Shown: positions 24,127 to 37,040 of the stretch, one piece after another | How positions within the stretch are numbered: the stretch's first letter is position 1 | Layout of the letters: each line of letters opens with the position of its first letter | Source of the DNA: Argentina anserina | Lineage: Eukaryota > Streptophyta > Magnoliopsida > Rosales > Rosaceae | NCBI RefSeq assembly: GCF_933775445.1 | Contig: NC_065872.1 | Location: 20,522,001-20,586,000 of the forward strand | Reading direction: 5' to 3' | DNA length: 64,000 nt | The notes under the pieces: model-generated | What the model was told of the DNA's origin: nothing | The model's database searches: none | Seen by the model: the letters and a program-made list of their open reading frames with translations, nothing else | Made by a program: the position numbers and the translations under genes

Positions 24127-24865
24127 ATGTCTCCTTAAGAAGTAGAAGAAAAATTTGTAAGTTCTTACTTTTTAAATCTTATAGAGGTTTCAGTGTTTTA
24201 TGCTAATTGTTACAGTGCCAATCAAACAATGTCACACAGTAAAACCAACATAGAAAAATTACATAGTAATTATTTCTTTAATATATATATTAAAGAATAA
24301 ACAAAAAGCATAACTTTTGAGTAGAAGCCAAATATTCTTTAGTTCCATATCAATATGCCATTCTAAAGAAGATCATGTTATACAAAGAAACTTATCAACA
24401 TCAGTGGACAGAAGAAAAATTTACATGTATCAAATATTATTTCATTTAACCTGCATATTGCTAATTTGAATTCTAAAAATCATACACAGTCACTTCTTTA
24501 GAAGATATAATAGTATAAAACTTTAAATTTAAAACATAATTTTCAATCTTGTTTAACTGTATGCAGTCTCTTAATATCAATGAAAAGAGCTTTGGCCACA
24601 TATTCGTTGATATCAACATAACACAACAAGCTTTATATGAGGTTTAGACTTTATATTTCTAACTAGAAAAATCTTTATAAGAAAATGTGTTTTAAAGCTC
24701 CCTACACCTGCAAAATTTACAGTGTTCATGCTTTTAAGGAGATTATGTATATTTGAAAACATTATAAGCATCACAAATACGATCAAACATGTCTCAATCC
24801 AATCCATAGAACACATGTTTTTAAAAATGGAAAGTTTGCACGCTAGTAGTGCTCTAGCGTTCTTA

Positions 24866-24916
<51 letters not shown>

Positions 24917-25712
24917 ATATAAATATAATATATCATGCTAGATTTGAAACAAAAAACTTGAAGAAACCTGATTTTGTTTTTCCCCAAATTGCTACACAAT
25001 TTTGAAAGTGAAACCGATTTTGAAAAAAATTATGTGTGCAGCCGTCGTGTTCCTTGATTCTTGATTGATTGTTCACCGGATTGGAATTTCTTGAGAGATG
25101 CAGTGCATCTCGAATCGCCTGAATCATACAACCCAACTTTTACTTGCCTAAAAGATGTCTAATGTTGTAGAATCTGTGTGGTGCTGTTGAGTTTATCCTT
25201 AAGGTTTTGTATTAGTGATTTAGCGTGTTTAATTTGGTTTACTCATACAAGCTTCATAAGCTTACCGGGTTCGTTGTTCAACTCGGTGCACCATTCTATG
25301 GTGCAGTGGTTGATCTTGCAGGTGAGGGTCAACAGAGTTGAGATTTTGGTAGGTGGTGATAACTAGTGGGTGAGGATCTCTTCTCATGTTGCTTATCTTC
25401 TAGACTCAGTGAATAGTGGGCTAGTGTTTCATTTCCTTTTGTTTCATGTTGTAAACATTTGGTATTGTAGTTGAGTTGTACGAGTTGAACATTTGAACTC
25501 AATTTTACAAACTCTGTTATTTGTATTAACTCATAACACTATTTCGGAAAAATTTGGAGTTTATCACATCTCGAAAATTGAATTTTTATTGTTCAAATTT
25601 TGGGATCGTGACAGTTTACATCTTAAATCACAAAGCTACAAAAGAGAGAGCCAAAGTGAGCATCCGGATTCCTTGTTGCTAGCTAGTTGTGTATTATGCA
25701 TCAAACTGTGGT
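24127..25712. other. Non-coding AT-rich region
   Basis: Long AT-rich stretch without a recognisable gene. The frame at 24,613-24,999 is inflated by the (AT)n tract, which encodes Ile-Tyr repeats. Confidence 0.5.
24869..24914. repeat. (AT)n microsatellite
   Basis: An uninterrupted run of about 23 AT dinucleotides, likely polymorphic in length. Confidence 0.97.
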
Positions 25713-25800
25713 GCTAGTGCAGGGGGATATACATACCACGAAGGGGGCAGCGAAGATCCCTCTCCAGCCAGTCAACAATGTAGGCACCATGAACGGCTGA
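25713..25800 (-). other. Exon-like fragment of unknown origin
   Basis: On the minus strand one frame reads HGAYIVDWLERDLRCPLRG, a sequence with ordinary protein composition, ending at a plausible donor (CGTG/gtatgt). Upstream the frame closes with a TGA about 12 bases before the histidine, so an acceptor such as 'gatcag' would be needed. No neighbouring exons were found. It may be a captured or dead exon. The protein family was not recognised. Confidence 0.25.
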
Positions 25801-26907
25801 TCACAAGCCTGTGTCACCTTTAGTTTATTACTTAAAGTCCCACAATAAATTTGACCAATACTGTAGCCAGCTAACTGATAATCATCGATCTGCTACCATA
25901 TCAAACAAGCACAAAGAAACTCAAAGTTCCAGACCACATATTAGGGAAAATAGGTCCAAGTACTTACCAGGCCAAGAACTTCACATTAGAAACACAAACA
26001 TGTATCCCTTTGTAGAGCCAAAAAGAAACAAAGCAAACAGAGCCATTACACAGGGTCCTTATCACATCTAGTCAAGTATCAGATCCAAAACAAATATCAG
26101 AATTAAACCACAATAAAATTTTCTAGCTGATGGATTCCGGAGTCCACCAAGATTAAACACTTGACTTCAGAATATCGGTACAATTAAGCCATTTAATACA
26201 CTAAATGAACTCAAAATTTCCTGAATTAAAAGTGTACATGCATAGGAATTGACCAATGCCCACTTAACTCTAGCTCTAAAAGAAGTCCTTAATAGGCTTC
26301 AAATTCCAGAACTACTAATTAATACAAAAAGAAACAGACTCATATTAAACTTGTGTACTAATACCTTACAGTAAAGTAGAAACCTTGAAGCACTCAGCAA
26401 TATATACAATTAGACCAGGTTTTTTCTGTCTATGAACAAGAACAAGAATGGCCAACCACAATGTCCGATAATTGGACAAGAGAAGGTTCTAAGATAAAGG
26501 CAAGAACAAACTTTGAAACAAATTTATGTGCATAACAGAAATCAGTAATTTAGAGGCTCATTAATAATGACTAACAGATAAACATCATATATATGACATT
26601 ACCTGCTGCATATCCATATTACCTTATAACTTTCAATCTTAAATAGACACCTTCCACATAATTATGTGCGGATCCTTCAATTATGTACAACACACTGTAG
26701 AGCAAAAAAGTGAATAAACATGATTTCACCCTAACACAATCTCGGCCTGCAATAGAGGATTAAATACATCAGTTCGAGCCATTCAATACGATATAATATC
26801 TCTTAATTACAACTCTTGCTTCAAGCGAAAACCTTTAATTCAAAATACGAAGTCACCGAGAGGTGTGTGTGTGTTTGTGTGGATTTGCAGCTGTGCCTAA
26901 TTTATTT
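25801..26907. other. Non-coding region, nothing recognised
   Basis: AT-rich, no open frame with family resemblance. A short GT run lies at 26,863-26,881. Confidence 0.5.
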
Positions 26908-27365
26908 TATAGGCTGCCTACGTACCCCGGGAGGGATCAAGCCACTCGTAGTTCAAGTTTTGATAAGATATTTGGGTGAATTTGGTTTAGAAAGAACCGG
27001 AGATTCAGTATAATATTTGGTTGCATCTAGATTTAAATCCAGATTGCCTACATACCCTATGAAGGGATCAAACCACTATAGTTCTTACGCTTTTGGGATT
27101 CCAATGGGTAGATGACTCATTTACTTGGAATTTGTGTTTGAGGCATATGTGAGGGTTTAAAGTCCTCGAGCTTGCATTCGAGCATTTTGAGAATGATTTG
27201 ATTTTTTCTGGTGCTTGGTGAATTTGACTGGTGTGTCAGGGAATCAGATTGGTTGAATTTGACTGGTGGAGTCAGAGATTCAATTTTAGATATATGGTTG
27301 CATCTAGTGGGTCGCTAGACTGCCCACATACCACTTTTTAGGGATCAAACCAACCGTAGTTCATA
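26908..27365 (-). repeat. Three diverged copies of a short LTR-type motif
   Basis: Copies near 26,908, 27,042 and 27,318 share the pattern 'ctgcc(t/c)ac(g/a)tacc', a short G/A stretch, 'gggatcaa', a C-rich link and 'gtagttc'. In reverse this is the 'gaactac...cttgatccct...ggtacgtaggcag' phrase common in plant LTR DNA. The spacing is irregular (134 and 276 bp). Confidence 0.7.
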
Positions 27366-29605
27366 CATTTGGCTTTCGGTTTTGTACCGAAATTTGCGTT
27401 TGACGGATGTGTGTAGAACTTGAATCCATCAGGCGAATTTTGTAGACACCCAATTTGGTAGAGTGCTTGTCAGTCTTTGCAACGGGCCTCAGAATTTAGT
27501 GGCATGGGGGGGATTTGTTTTGGGCACCTGTATCGAGCTTTGTAGTTAGGCCTTGGTACTTGACATGGGCTTTACACTGCTTAACTTTAACTTTGAATTT
27601 TCGATAGTTTGAGCTCGAGTTTCAAGTGAGGTTGTACCGTGGGCTTACTTCCATTATTTATTCGGAGGCCCAATAGCATTTTTTTTTCTCCTCATCTTTT
27701 ACGCCGAACTTCATTCCCACATTCTTCACTCCCTCTGTTTCCTTCTTCTGTGTTAAACAAAAGCCACAACGAAGATGTGATGCCGATGTAGTGCCTTTTC
27801 AGAGCATGAAATTTGGAGCCCCGACATTCAAGAGAAGAGAAGCTACAAACTAGAATGCTGAAGTGGAACAACTTCGTGACGCCCAAAACCTATTCGTCGA
27901 AATGCCAAGGAGAACATTTTCAGCAATTTCCACAAGGATTAACTGGACCGAGCTCCAATTGCTCTCATGGCTTGAGTGGAAGTCTAGAAACAAAATGGAT
28001 TGAAGTTCCAAGTTGACGCGGAGATGAAATAACAATGAGCGTTCTTGTCCGAGAAGGATTGAGCTAGCAACGTAAGTACTTCAATTGTTTTGCTCCTCCT
28101 ATCCTATAATCAGCAACTAGTTTCCTTCTCTTATTTTTGGTGACTTTTGGTTTGTCGCTATTGCTGTCGCTGGGAGTTGAGGCGAGCGTGCCAGCGGAGA
28201 AGAAAACTTTTGTGCCAGTGCCAATACGAAAGCCATTGAGATCGGTGAGCTTTTATTTGAAAGCTTTGTTCTTTGTTGAATTGTGAACGCACTGCTTGGA
28301 CTTTTCTCCTTTAGTTTAGATAGCAACATCTGAAAACACTTTTTGTTTTTTTGTTGCTTATGCCATGAATCCATCATATAGTTGTCTGATGCTTAGAAGC
28401 ATATAATATCTTGCTTTGTTTAATTGCATAGAGCTTAACCAGACCACCACTGAAAGCATGTTTTGTTTTGAATTGCTTTGTGCCTTTGTCAATTGTCATA
28501 AATAATCAAGCTCCTCAACTTGCTGCCTTTAATAATTTCATACCTTTCCTTCGCTATATACATCTATAAAAACTTCCCAGACCACCACCGAAAGCATGTT
28601 TTGCTTTAAATTGCTTTGTGCCTTTGTTAATTTTCATAATTAATCAAGCTCCTCAATTGTTGCCTTCAATAATTCCATAGCTTCCCTTTGCTTCATACAT
28701 CTATAAAAACGTCTGGAATTGATTTGTTGAATTCACAAATATATGCAGGCTCGGTCAATAATACAAACTGACAGTGACTTTGTATTTTTTTTTCTTTTGT
28801 GAAGGGTGAGTCTCTTTCCTTAATTACAAGGATTATATTTTGAGTCGAGGTTGTAAAGATTAGGTCAGAGGCTTTTTTTTTGCTATGGTGGGTGTAAGGC
28901 TTTGATTTGGAGACCTCGGGTTATGATGCTTTGAAACAACTCAAAAGGGTTGGTTTCAGAGGTCCGGGTTCATTTTTTTCTCAATTACAGAGAGCTTTGA
29001 ACTTGTCCACAAAAGATCTCCATCAACGTCAGCTCTTAAAACAGTATTGGTACCAAAAGTACAGCCACCGGAGCTATGCCGAGAGGTCTTGTCAGCTCTG
29101 TAACAGTTTTGGCACTATAAGTACCGCCATCTGAGCTATAATATCATAAAGAAACGCATCAAACGAGATCCCCATCTTTCTTTGTCTTGACTGCTTCTTT
29201 GTTCTTTAACTCCGTTGGTCTTCTGCTTTTCTTGGTCTTCTCCTTCTGTGTTTTCTCCTTTTTTTTAGAGGCAAGGGCCTGCCTCTATTACATAGTGAGC
29301 ATGCTACGTCATTGAGTTTAAAATAAACTCAAGGGTATTTGATATGGCTTGAGACACAGAACAAGAATTGTTATTCTTATCAGGAGAATCCCCACATATG
29401 AGTTACAATCAAACTCTATTATTTGATAAGCTTGACTGTGCAGTGGCATGGGGTTACATGCATTCCGTCATTTTTTACCTTTGCATATTTAATTTTTTTT
29501 GTTTCAACAGTGCCCCGTCAAGCTTTGTGTGTGATATTAATTCATCCGTACAAAGCTTGATAACTTTTCCTTCTTGGTCTGATTTTTTTTTTTAAAATGC
29601 AGGTA
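27366..29605. other. Non-coding region upstream of the PMD relic
   Basis: Short frames only. The segment contains a 138-bp tandem duplication (28,440-28,713) and a short internal repeat of 'acagt(a/t)ttggta/cac' near 29,041 and 29,101. A splice-acceptor-like 'aaaatgcag' at 29,594-29,602 just precedes the PMD start, so part of this could once have been its 5' UTR and intron. Confidence 0.4.
28440..28713. repeat. Tandem duplication, unit 138 bp
   Basis: Copies start at 28,440 and 28,578 with 'cagaccaccac(t/c)gaaagc'. Both contain 'aattgctttgtgcctttgt', 'aatcaagctcctcaa' and 'catctataaaaac'. Differences are few, so the duplication is fairly young. Confidence 0.9.
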
Positions 29606-32470
29606 ATGGATGCGGCCGGATACATTCGTATGGAAAGATCTCTTAAATGTATGACCAGGGTATGGAATATAGAAGGTCTTCATTTTTGACGTCGATTCCC
29701 GTTAAAATTTCTCCCACTAGTAGTGTCACTTGGGTTATTGAGACGAAAATGCATTCTGGGTATCTTATTTTTTATCAACATTCTGAGGACAAGGTCATAA
29801 GAACCTATCGAACTTATGGGGCCTTGTTTGATGCTCATATCTTGGAGAATGTTAGAACAGCCCCCGATGATTGCAACTTCATATAACTTGAAAAAATTTA
29901 CCCTGTTCTTCACCGAATGGTCGTAGAAAAACGAGACTGGAAGCAATATCTCTCATTCCGAGGATGCGCAACCTTTGAGGTTGGTGTTATGGAGTGGACA
30001 GAATCCACAATGAATGATTTTAAAGGGGGACTGACAAAAGCAGATATTTATGGTGCCGTTACAATTTCTCACTTCCCTTACCATTATTGTCCAAATACTT
30101 GGAGGGCCTTTATTGAGTTGTGGGGCCCTTTGACAAACACCCTACATCATGGTAATCGAGAGATGGGGATCAATAGTTCCTATCTATATTGGGTGAGCTT
30201 TTACACATTCATTTTGAATTGTGCTCTTTCCATAAGAGGGAGTTTGTTTATTGGGATCAATGGCTCCACCACTTTTATCGGGGAAAATTGTTATATGTTG
30301 CTTATGGCGAAAGCCGCCAGCGGGCACCTTACCCTGGAAAGACCACTCGTAGACTTCTTGCCTTAAAAAGTCTCACTTCTTGTCCTTTTGGCTAAGTAGA
30401 TTTGTTCTGCCATGTGAGCGCTCTAGAATCAGACGTGAGGCTTTTCACATGGCATGCTTGATGGCCCAAGGAGTAAAAGTTTCCCTTGCACCCACAGTAT
30501 TAGGCTATCTTTATCACGGACTTTGGGCATCTGTCACTCATCCAAAAGGGCCTGGTGAATCTTTTGAGTGCTTTCCTACCCACTACCATCATTGGCTGGC
30601 TTGGTTAGTACTTCCCTTGTTTGTACAAAGCTCATCCGGATAGTGAATTCCCATATGGTTTTCCTCACCTGGCAAGATATGCTTGTATTGAAGCTAAAGA
30701 GTTTGACATTTCTTCGGCCCGGTTCGTTTTTAGAACCAACACACATGTTATCTATCGGCCCAGTCCTTTTATTGAAAATGACGGGAGCTTCTTATGTGAT
30801 GATGTGAGTCTTTTAGATGAGGAATTTGAGCTTTTGCTCTGTTCGCGCTCAACATTGCTTCCTGTAAGGATGGGTAGTAATCTTTGGTTGGAACCCTATT
30901 ACCCGAATAGATTTGCTCGCCAGTTCGACTATGATCAAGGGGTTCCCTCGAACAAGCTACATTTTGGACTTGCCAAGCGAGTGAATTGTTGTATTGAAGA
31001 GTTAGCAAAGGCACAGAGATCCCTCTTTCAGACCGAGACAGGTGCCAGATTCTATATTCCACGTTCTACATATAATGGAACATGCACTTGGACATATTGC
31101 AGATGGTGGATGAGAGCATGTGCACCATACTTGGGGAAATCTATATCAATGGTCTATTTGACCTTGACAAAACGACTACTTGAAAAGAAGGATGATGTCT
31201 TTCTAATAGGATCCATAAGAGAATTTTCTTCGCACCAAAGGAAATCATGTTTTTTGAGGAAGAAGGTGGGAAGACCTCTGAAAAAGTGGCTACTCGGTCA
31301 TTACGTAGACGGAGGAAACATGATAGCATAAATGAAGATGCCAATTTGGTTGCCCCCACAGCACCATCTCTTAACATAAATCACAAACGAGACCGTTACG
31401 AAAGGCTCGAAGACCTCCAAAATATTGTTAATATCAATTACACCCCTAGCAGAGATGATAGCGTTGCACCCCATGTTGGTGATGAAATCTCTATCCCCAA
31501 GCCGAAATCAGTATTAGTGCAAGTTGAAAGGCCAAACAATTCAGGCTCTATGGCGCAGTCCGAAGACTTAATACCAAAAACAACTTCAAAGAGAGCTGGT
31601 ATAACTGTATCATCGGAAGTTCCGATATTAGAGACAAACAATAATATTTAGGGGACCCTGTCATTCAAACTGAAGCCAACGAAGACTCTGTAGACTCTGT
31701 TAGTAGGGCTACTGAACATTTTGACTTTGATGCAGATGCCGATGAAGGTGTATGCTCGACAAATGAAACCCCTTCGGTTTTGAGTGAAACTTTTGCTGCA
31801 GGTACAAATAAGAGGGCGGTGGACTTTATTGTCAATGAAATCCAACTTATTTTAAGTCAATTGGACTCATCTTGTCCACTTAAACCCATTCTTGATCGTA
31901 GGAGTGAGGTCTCAGAGTCACTGAATTTATTGAGATCAATGATTGAGGTACTGGGAGTTGGTATGGATAAATTTGAATGGTTTGCTGCAACAGTTTGTCA
32001 ACCCTTTGAAATGGCAAATCTGCTAAGTCATGACATGGAAGCTATAGAGGCCGGGTTAAACTTGGATATTGAACACATCCGTAAACTGGTTCAAAGTCAT
32101 TAAGAGTGCCAAGCTGCCAAGGAATCCCTTAATTCGGAGCTATCGAACCTTGTCCAAGAACTCATATACCTGAAGGCCATTGAAGAACATGTTACCAAGG
32201 AAGAGAAGAAGGCCCAACAGCTGCGCAAGAATTATGAGACTGCAAAAGATCATCTTGAAAGAAAAATCAGCCAAACTAAAGAGTCCCTAGAGCATCAAAG
32301 AAAGTTAGACAAAGATCTCCTCGAAGCAAGAACTAATGCTGATGAGGACAAACTTGCTGAATTTGATCGAGCCAAGACTATACTATACTCCTTACAAACT
32401 TTTGGGCAAACAAGATGAGCTCGAGGAGTTATTGAACTCTTTACAATCTTTTGGGCCGTGTGAGTAGAAC
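29606..32470 (+). pseudogene. Plant mobile domain (PMD, aminotransferase-like) protein relic
   Basis: PMD proteins occur as host genes (MAIN/MAIL1 type) and as passengers of plant transposons. The relic starts MDAAGYIRMERSL (29,606) and changes frame near 29,660. It then reads through TKMHSGYLIFYQH and, after a stop at 29,884, YPVLHRM, VMEWTES, YGAVTISHF and LWGPLTNTLHHGNREMG. A deletion follows near 30,190, then FHKREFVYWDQWLHHFYRG, ACLMAQGVKVSLAPTVLGYLYHGL, and RMGSNLWLEPYYPNRFARQF with DQGVPSN. At least five frame changes and several stops break it. The C-terminal third (31,650-32,415) is charged and helical (for example EEHVTKEEKKAQQLRKNYE), a likely coiled coil, with an in-frame stop at 32,101. 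No enzymatic role is implied by the 'aminotransferase-like' name. Confidence 0.8.
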
Positions 32471-32965
32471 TTTTATTCAACTTTTTTATCTCTTTTTTTT
32501 TGTGTTCCTAGAGCTTAACATCAGTAGTGAGTGAAGATTTAGCTTTGTAGAATTTTACTCCCTGGAGGTGTCACGTGCACACGCTCATTTGATATTGCTT
32601 TAATTTGTTGAACACTCTCATGTCTGTAGCTTGTATATGATGGTAGCAACATGATGATAAATGGTTTTAACAAAACTCCAAAATCACAAGTATCAGTAGC
32701 ACTAGTGGACATGAATATACTTGTTAACTGTAAAGGCAATATGTACAAAACAAATACTGCACATATGTATCCACTGAATTCATTACAACTTGATAAAATA
32801 AAATTGAAAATAAAGTGATGCAATTTTGAAATTTAAATGTAAAGGACTAGAAGAACAAAATAATGGAATTCCTCAATTTTATTAAATGAAAATCATGTTT
32901 ACATCAATAAATAAAAAAAACAATCTAGAAATACAAGAATAAAGACTTAAGCATTGAAAACTCTC
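32471..32965. other. Non-coding gap between PMD relic and copia fragment
   Basis: AT-rich with no gene. If the copia element were complete its 3' LTR should lie here. I found no copy of the sequence next to its primer site at 45.07 kb, so the 3' LTR appears to be missing or unrecognisable. Confidence 0.45.
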
Positions 32966-33638
32966 TTAGCTAAATTTGAATGTTCCCGCTAAACTCCAGA
33001 ATCTAATTTCTGTAAAACTCCAAGATTTGAATAATGCCTCTTGAACACTCCAACTGCTAATGGTTTCGTGAAAAAGATCTACAAGTTGATATTCAATATC
33101 AATGTTCAACACTGCAAGCTCATTTTTCTTAACTAACTTCCTCATGCTATTGTACCTAAGATTAATGTGCTTATAGTTAGTTGATCTTTTACTATTCTTG
33201 CAAAAGAACACTTCAGCCTCATTGTCACAGTATACAGTTAATTTCTTCGAGACCAAGTCATCCAAAATTCCAGCTTCAATGAGAAAATTCTTGATCCATA
33301 AACCTTCACAAACTCCTTCATAGACTGCCACAACCTTGCATAGTAGAAGTGGTGACAATGGAATGTTTCATAGTTTTCCAGGCAACTACTCCGCTAGCCA
33401 TCATGAACACATAATCACAAGTAGAATATTTTGATTTAGGATAATTACCACCAAAGTCAGAATCAATGTAGTCAACTAGATCTAAGTTCTTCAATCTTCT
33501 GTAAACAAGCATGTGATTATTAGTTCTTTAAAGATATCTCGGAACATTCTTACATGCATTCCAGTGTTGAATTGATAGATTACTTTGAAATCTAGACATC
33601 ATACCAACTGTAAATGCTAAGTCTGATCTTGTGCATCC
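32966..33638 (-). pseudogene. Copia RT end and RNase H fragment
   Basis: Minus-strand frames show CTRSDLAFTVGMM-like residues at the junction with the insertion, then NLDLVDYIDSDFGGNYPKSKYSTCDYVFM with the RNase H Asp pair. Next come VAWKTMKHSIVTTSTM, AVYEGVCEGLWIKNFL, LTVYCDNEAEVFF and HINLRYNSMRKLV. These are the canonical blocks of the copia RNase H (SxxE changed to 'AVYEG', DNxxA present). Frames change near 33,340 and 33,510. Confidence 0.85.
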
Positions 33639-35523
33639 TGATAGGTCATCAATTAAAACGTCTATAATAAACCCTGTAAAACTACTAAAATAAAACCTAA
33701 ATTACTACTATTTACATGATCAACTTCTCTTTAACAAACTTAAACCAAATTTACCATTACACCACATAATTACAAGTTCGAACCTATCATGCATTCTAAT
33801 TCAACCAATTACATATTTTTTTAGACACCAATAAAATTAGAGTCTTAGGGGATCATCTAATCATGCAAGATTTCATTCAACATTTAGATTGACTTAGGCC
33901 TAATCTAAATTTGCATGCAATCGAATTCAATAACACTTAGAGTAGATATCAAACAAGATTACATTTAAGCACCAAATCTATGTTGGAAACATGTTTCATG
34001 TGTGGCGTCACTCACCATGGTTTCACATGCAAAATTCCAGAATTTTTACCACTTTTAATCAACACAAACCGAACCTAATTAGGGCATAATTTGATTTGTG
34101 TCAATATGATTGATGAATCTAGCACTCAAACACAATCTTAGGGACTACATCGAAGCACTAAATTCATATGCACATATCTGAAAATTATTTAAAAGTTGAG
34201 AAAGATTATTAGAACACAACAATAGATAAATAAATTCAATAATTATAGGAAACCATCAATTCGGCAAAGATCTAAAAATCCAATAAAACAATATGAAAAT
34301 TTCAAATCTAAATACAAAACAATAATCCCACACAAACATCATACTACAATCTTCATAGACAAAGTATTATAGAAATAAAAAACGAACAAAGCCATGGAGA
34401 TGAGTTGCGAGAATCACACGTTGTAGGAACCTTGGAGGTGTGTCTTCAATGGTGATTTCGGTGGAGATGGAATTGGTATATGGGGGAGAACGGCTTGCTG
34501 TTTTGGTGAAGGATGTTGAGGTAGTATTTTGGCAAAGGTTTGGCTCTTAAATGCAAAGGAGAAGTGATATTATTTGAGAGGTGAAGCCATGTATATATAG
34601 AGGAAAGAGAGAGGGTAGACACGGTTTGAACTTGCCTCTTTCTTCCTATTATAATGACATGTTTTAATCCCTTAATTCATGTCAGGCTTTAATCTCTTAA
34701 TTCATGTCATGCTTTATTCCCTAAATCATGCTATATTTTATTCCTTTAATGATCATCTTCTAACTTTTAGGTTGCATATGCATGGCTTCATCTCTCTTCT
34801 TTTCACTTAATTAATCTTCACATTTATTTCTTCCTTCTTCTTTTCTTCTTCCCATGGCAAGGACTCCATTTCTTAATTCTTTCCACTTTGGGCACTCTCA
34901 TCCTCCATGCTTTAATCCCTTAATTCATACCATATTTTATTCTCTTAATGATCATCTTCTATTTAATTGTTGCATAACTTGGCTCCATCTCTTTTTCTTT
35001 AATTATCTCTTCTATTTAATTGGTGAATGACTTGTTTGTGATAGGACTCCATGTGCATGGCTTCTCCTTGTTTTCCTTTCGTATTATTTCTTAAATCTAA
35101 TCTGAAAATTAGAAAATAAAATCATAAGTAAGAGATAATTAGTTTCGAAAATTATGTCATAATCTAGACAATTGTTGTCTTAAAAAGACACATGTAATAT
35201 ATGAGCTCAGCTAAATTAGGAAAGTTTCGCAAAAAGAGTTTCAGTTCAAGTAGAACTCTTAAAATATCGCAAATGCGACCAAAACGTAGAAATATGAAGA
35301 CTCTTAATCCAACTAGGTTTCCTAGTCCTTTCAAGGATTCCTACTCAAACTAGGACTCTAGACCAAGTCTGCGTTTTTAACTCATGTGAGCATAAAAATG
35401 CATCCAATACCGCCCAAGACTTTTACTACGACTTAACGACTCAATAGTACAACATTGAGGGCTAAGTAAAGTACAAATGGAGGTAAAAACATGTTAAGAA
35501 CGTCGCATAAAGTGCTCTTATCA
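33639..35523 (-). repeat. Athila-family LTR, copy D (reverse)
   Basis: Full-length reverse LTR of 1,885 bp. 'aacgtctataataaa' near its left end and 'cacaaa/cataaagtgct' at its right end match copies C and F. A reverse TATATATA box lies near 34,590-34,598 in the same relative position as in C. It is followed directly by the reverse of the polypurine tract ('ctaccacacacttggc'). Confidence 0.85.
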
Positions 35524-37040
35524 ACTACCACACACTTGGCTTTTGGGAGTCTCATAGCAAAACAAAACAAAACAAGACACTATTGCCCCTAAATGATTGC
35601 CTCAGAATCTCAAAACACATAGATTTCAAGTTTAAGCATTTGAATGTAAGCACATAAATTCCATGTTTCATAATCATGCTTCATAGTATGAATAAGTCAG
35701 ATACGAGGTAATAAGCATTTAAACATGTTTAGTCAATCCAATCCTCCTCACAAGACATACTCTCTTCTTTTCACTCAGATTCATGGTTATCATTCACACA
35801 CAAGTGTATGCAAGAGAAATGATATTAAGACATCAAATAACTTGCATATTTCAACAAATGAAAGCACTTTGTGAATAACATAGGAAAACCTCATTGAACA
35901 ACTAAGTGCACAAATAGACCAAAACCATATGCTCAATTCTTTTGATCATCTCCACAAACCAAGATTTGCTCATTTTTTAAGAATCATTAGGGTTATTAGA
36001 TAAGGTAAATGTTTAGGCTTAGCCAAAGGCATTGAATGTTAATTAATCACAAAGGTAATCACTTAGCAGAGTAAACATCATCCTTATGACACCACACACC
36101 ATCAAGGGCCGAATATAACAAGTTGGGCACAATCATCATTCTAACCAAAAAGTGAACATGGACAAAGTTAAGTAAAAATTTTTAGACCTTCAATTACAAC
36201 TAAACTCCAAATCACAAATGGAAGACAACATAGCATTTTTTTCTTTTCTTTTTCTTGTTTTTCTCAGCATTGCTTGCTTAAAAGCTTGTTGATTCTTTCT
36301 TTTTTCAAATGTCTTCCACCTCACACTATTTCATGCATCATCACAACATCATCTCAACAAGAATTCTGCCAAGTTTATAGGACAAGGTAGAGGTAACTAT
36401 ACTAAGCATGGAGATAACATAGATGATGAATAAAAGGCTCAATGTAGGCTCAAATGGGGTTCAACTAAGGAGTCCCAAACATGGCACATATAGGGATACA
36501 TGGCTGTTTGGCTAAAGTGGTGGTATTCCTAGAAATGATCCATAAATCCTTTTCAAAATCAGAGCATTTTATGACTTAAAAGTTTCAATAATCACAAAAG
36601 TGAGTTCTAGTAAATTCTAGAGTCCATTAAAAGCTATGACACATAGTTATTGAATATGCAAAGAATAGTGAGGTTCATGAACAACCACGAAATTTCATAT
36701 TACATCTCATGAAGAAAGTACATATATGCTCAAAAACTCACAGGTTGTTATGGACTTAAACTAACCAAACATGTATGCCATATTACATTCAATCCAAATC
36801 TCACATATTCATACCAAATCTCACGTATGCGTTTAAAGATATAATCATTCTAGATTTTAGGGGCATCCTAAGACTCAATAAAGCAATACAATTTTTTTTA
36901 TTCATTTTTCCGATTTTTGTTTATGTATATCATGACACAAACAATAAATCAAAGCAAAAGCAAACAATCAATGATCTTGCAACCTTACCCCACACTTAGA
37001 AAATTACATTGTCCTCAATGTAAGCTCAATAGTAAGAATG
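35524..37040 (-). other. Reverse copy of the Athila 3' untranslated region
   Basis: Reverse complement of 17,806-19,292 in the first element. Landmarks are the polypurine phrase at 35,524-35,536, the 'gccaaacagccatg' block in reverse near 36,500, and 'cccacacttagaaaattacattgtcctcaatg' in pieces at 36,991-37,020. It ends about 190 bp short of where integrase would end, so pol of this element is missing. Confidence 0.8.

Noticed and set aside
24613..24999. 128-codon minus-strand open frame
   Set aside because: It runs through the (AT)n tract, which encodes Ile-Tyr repeats; the rest has no family resemblance.
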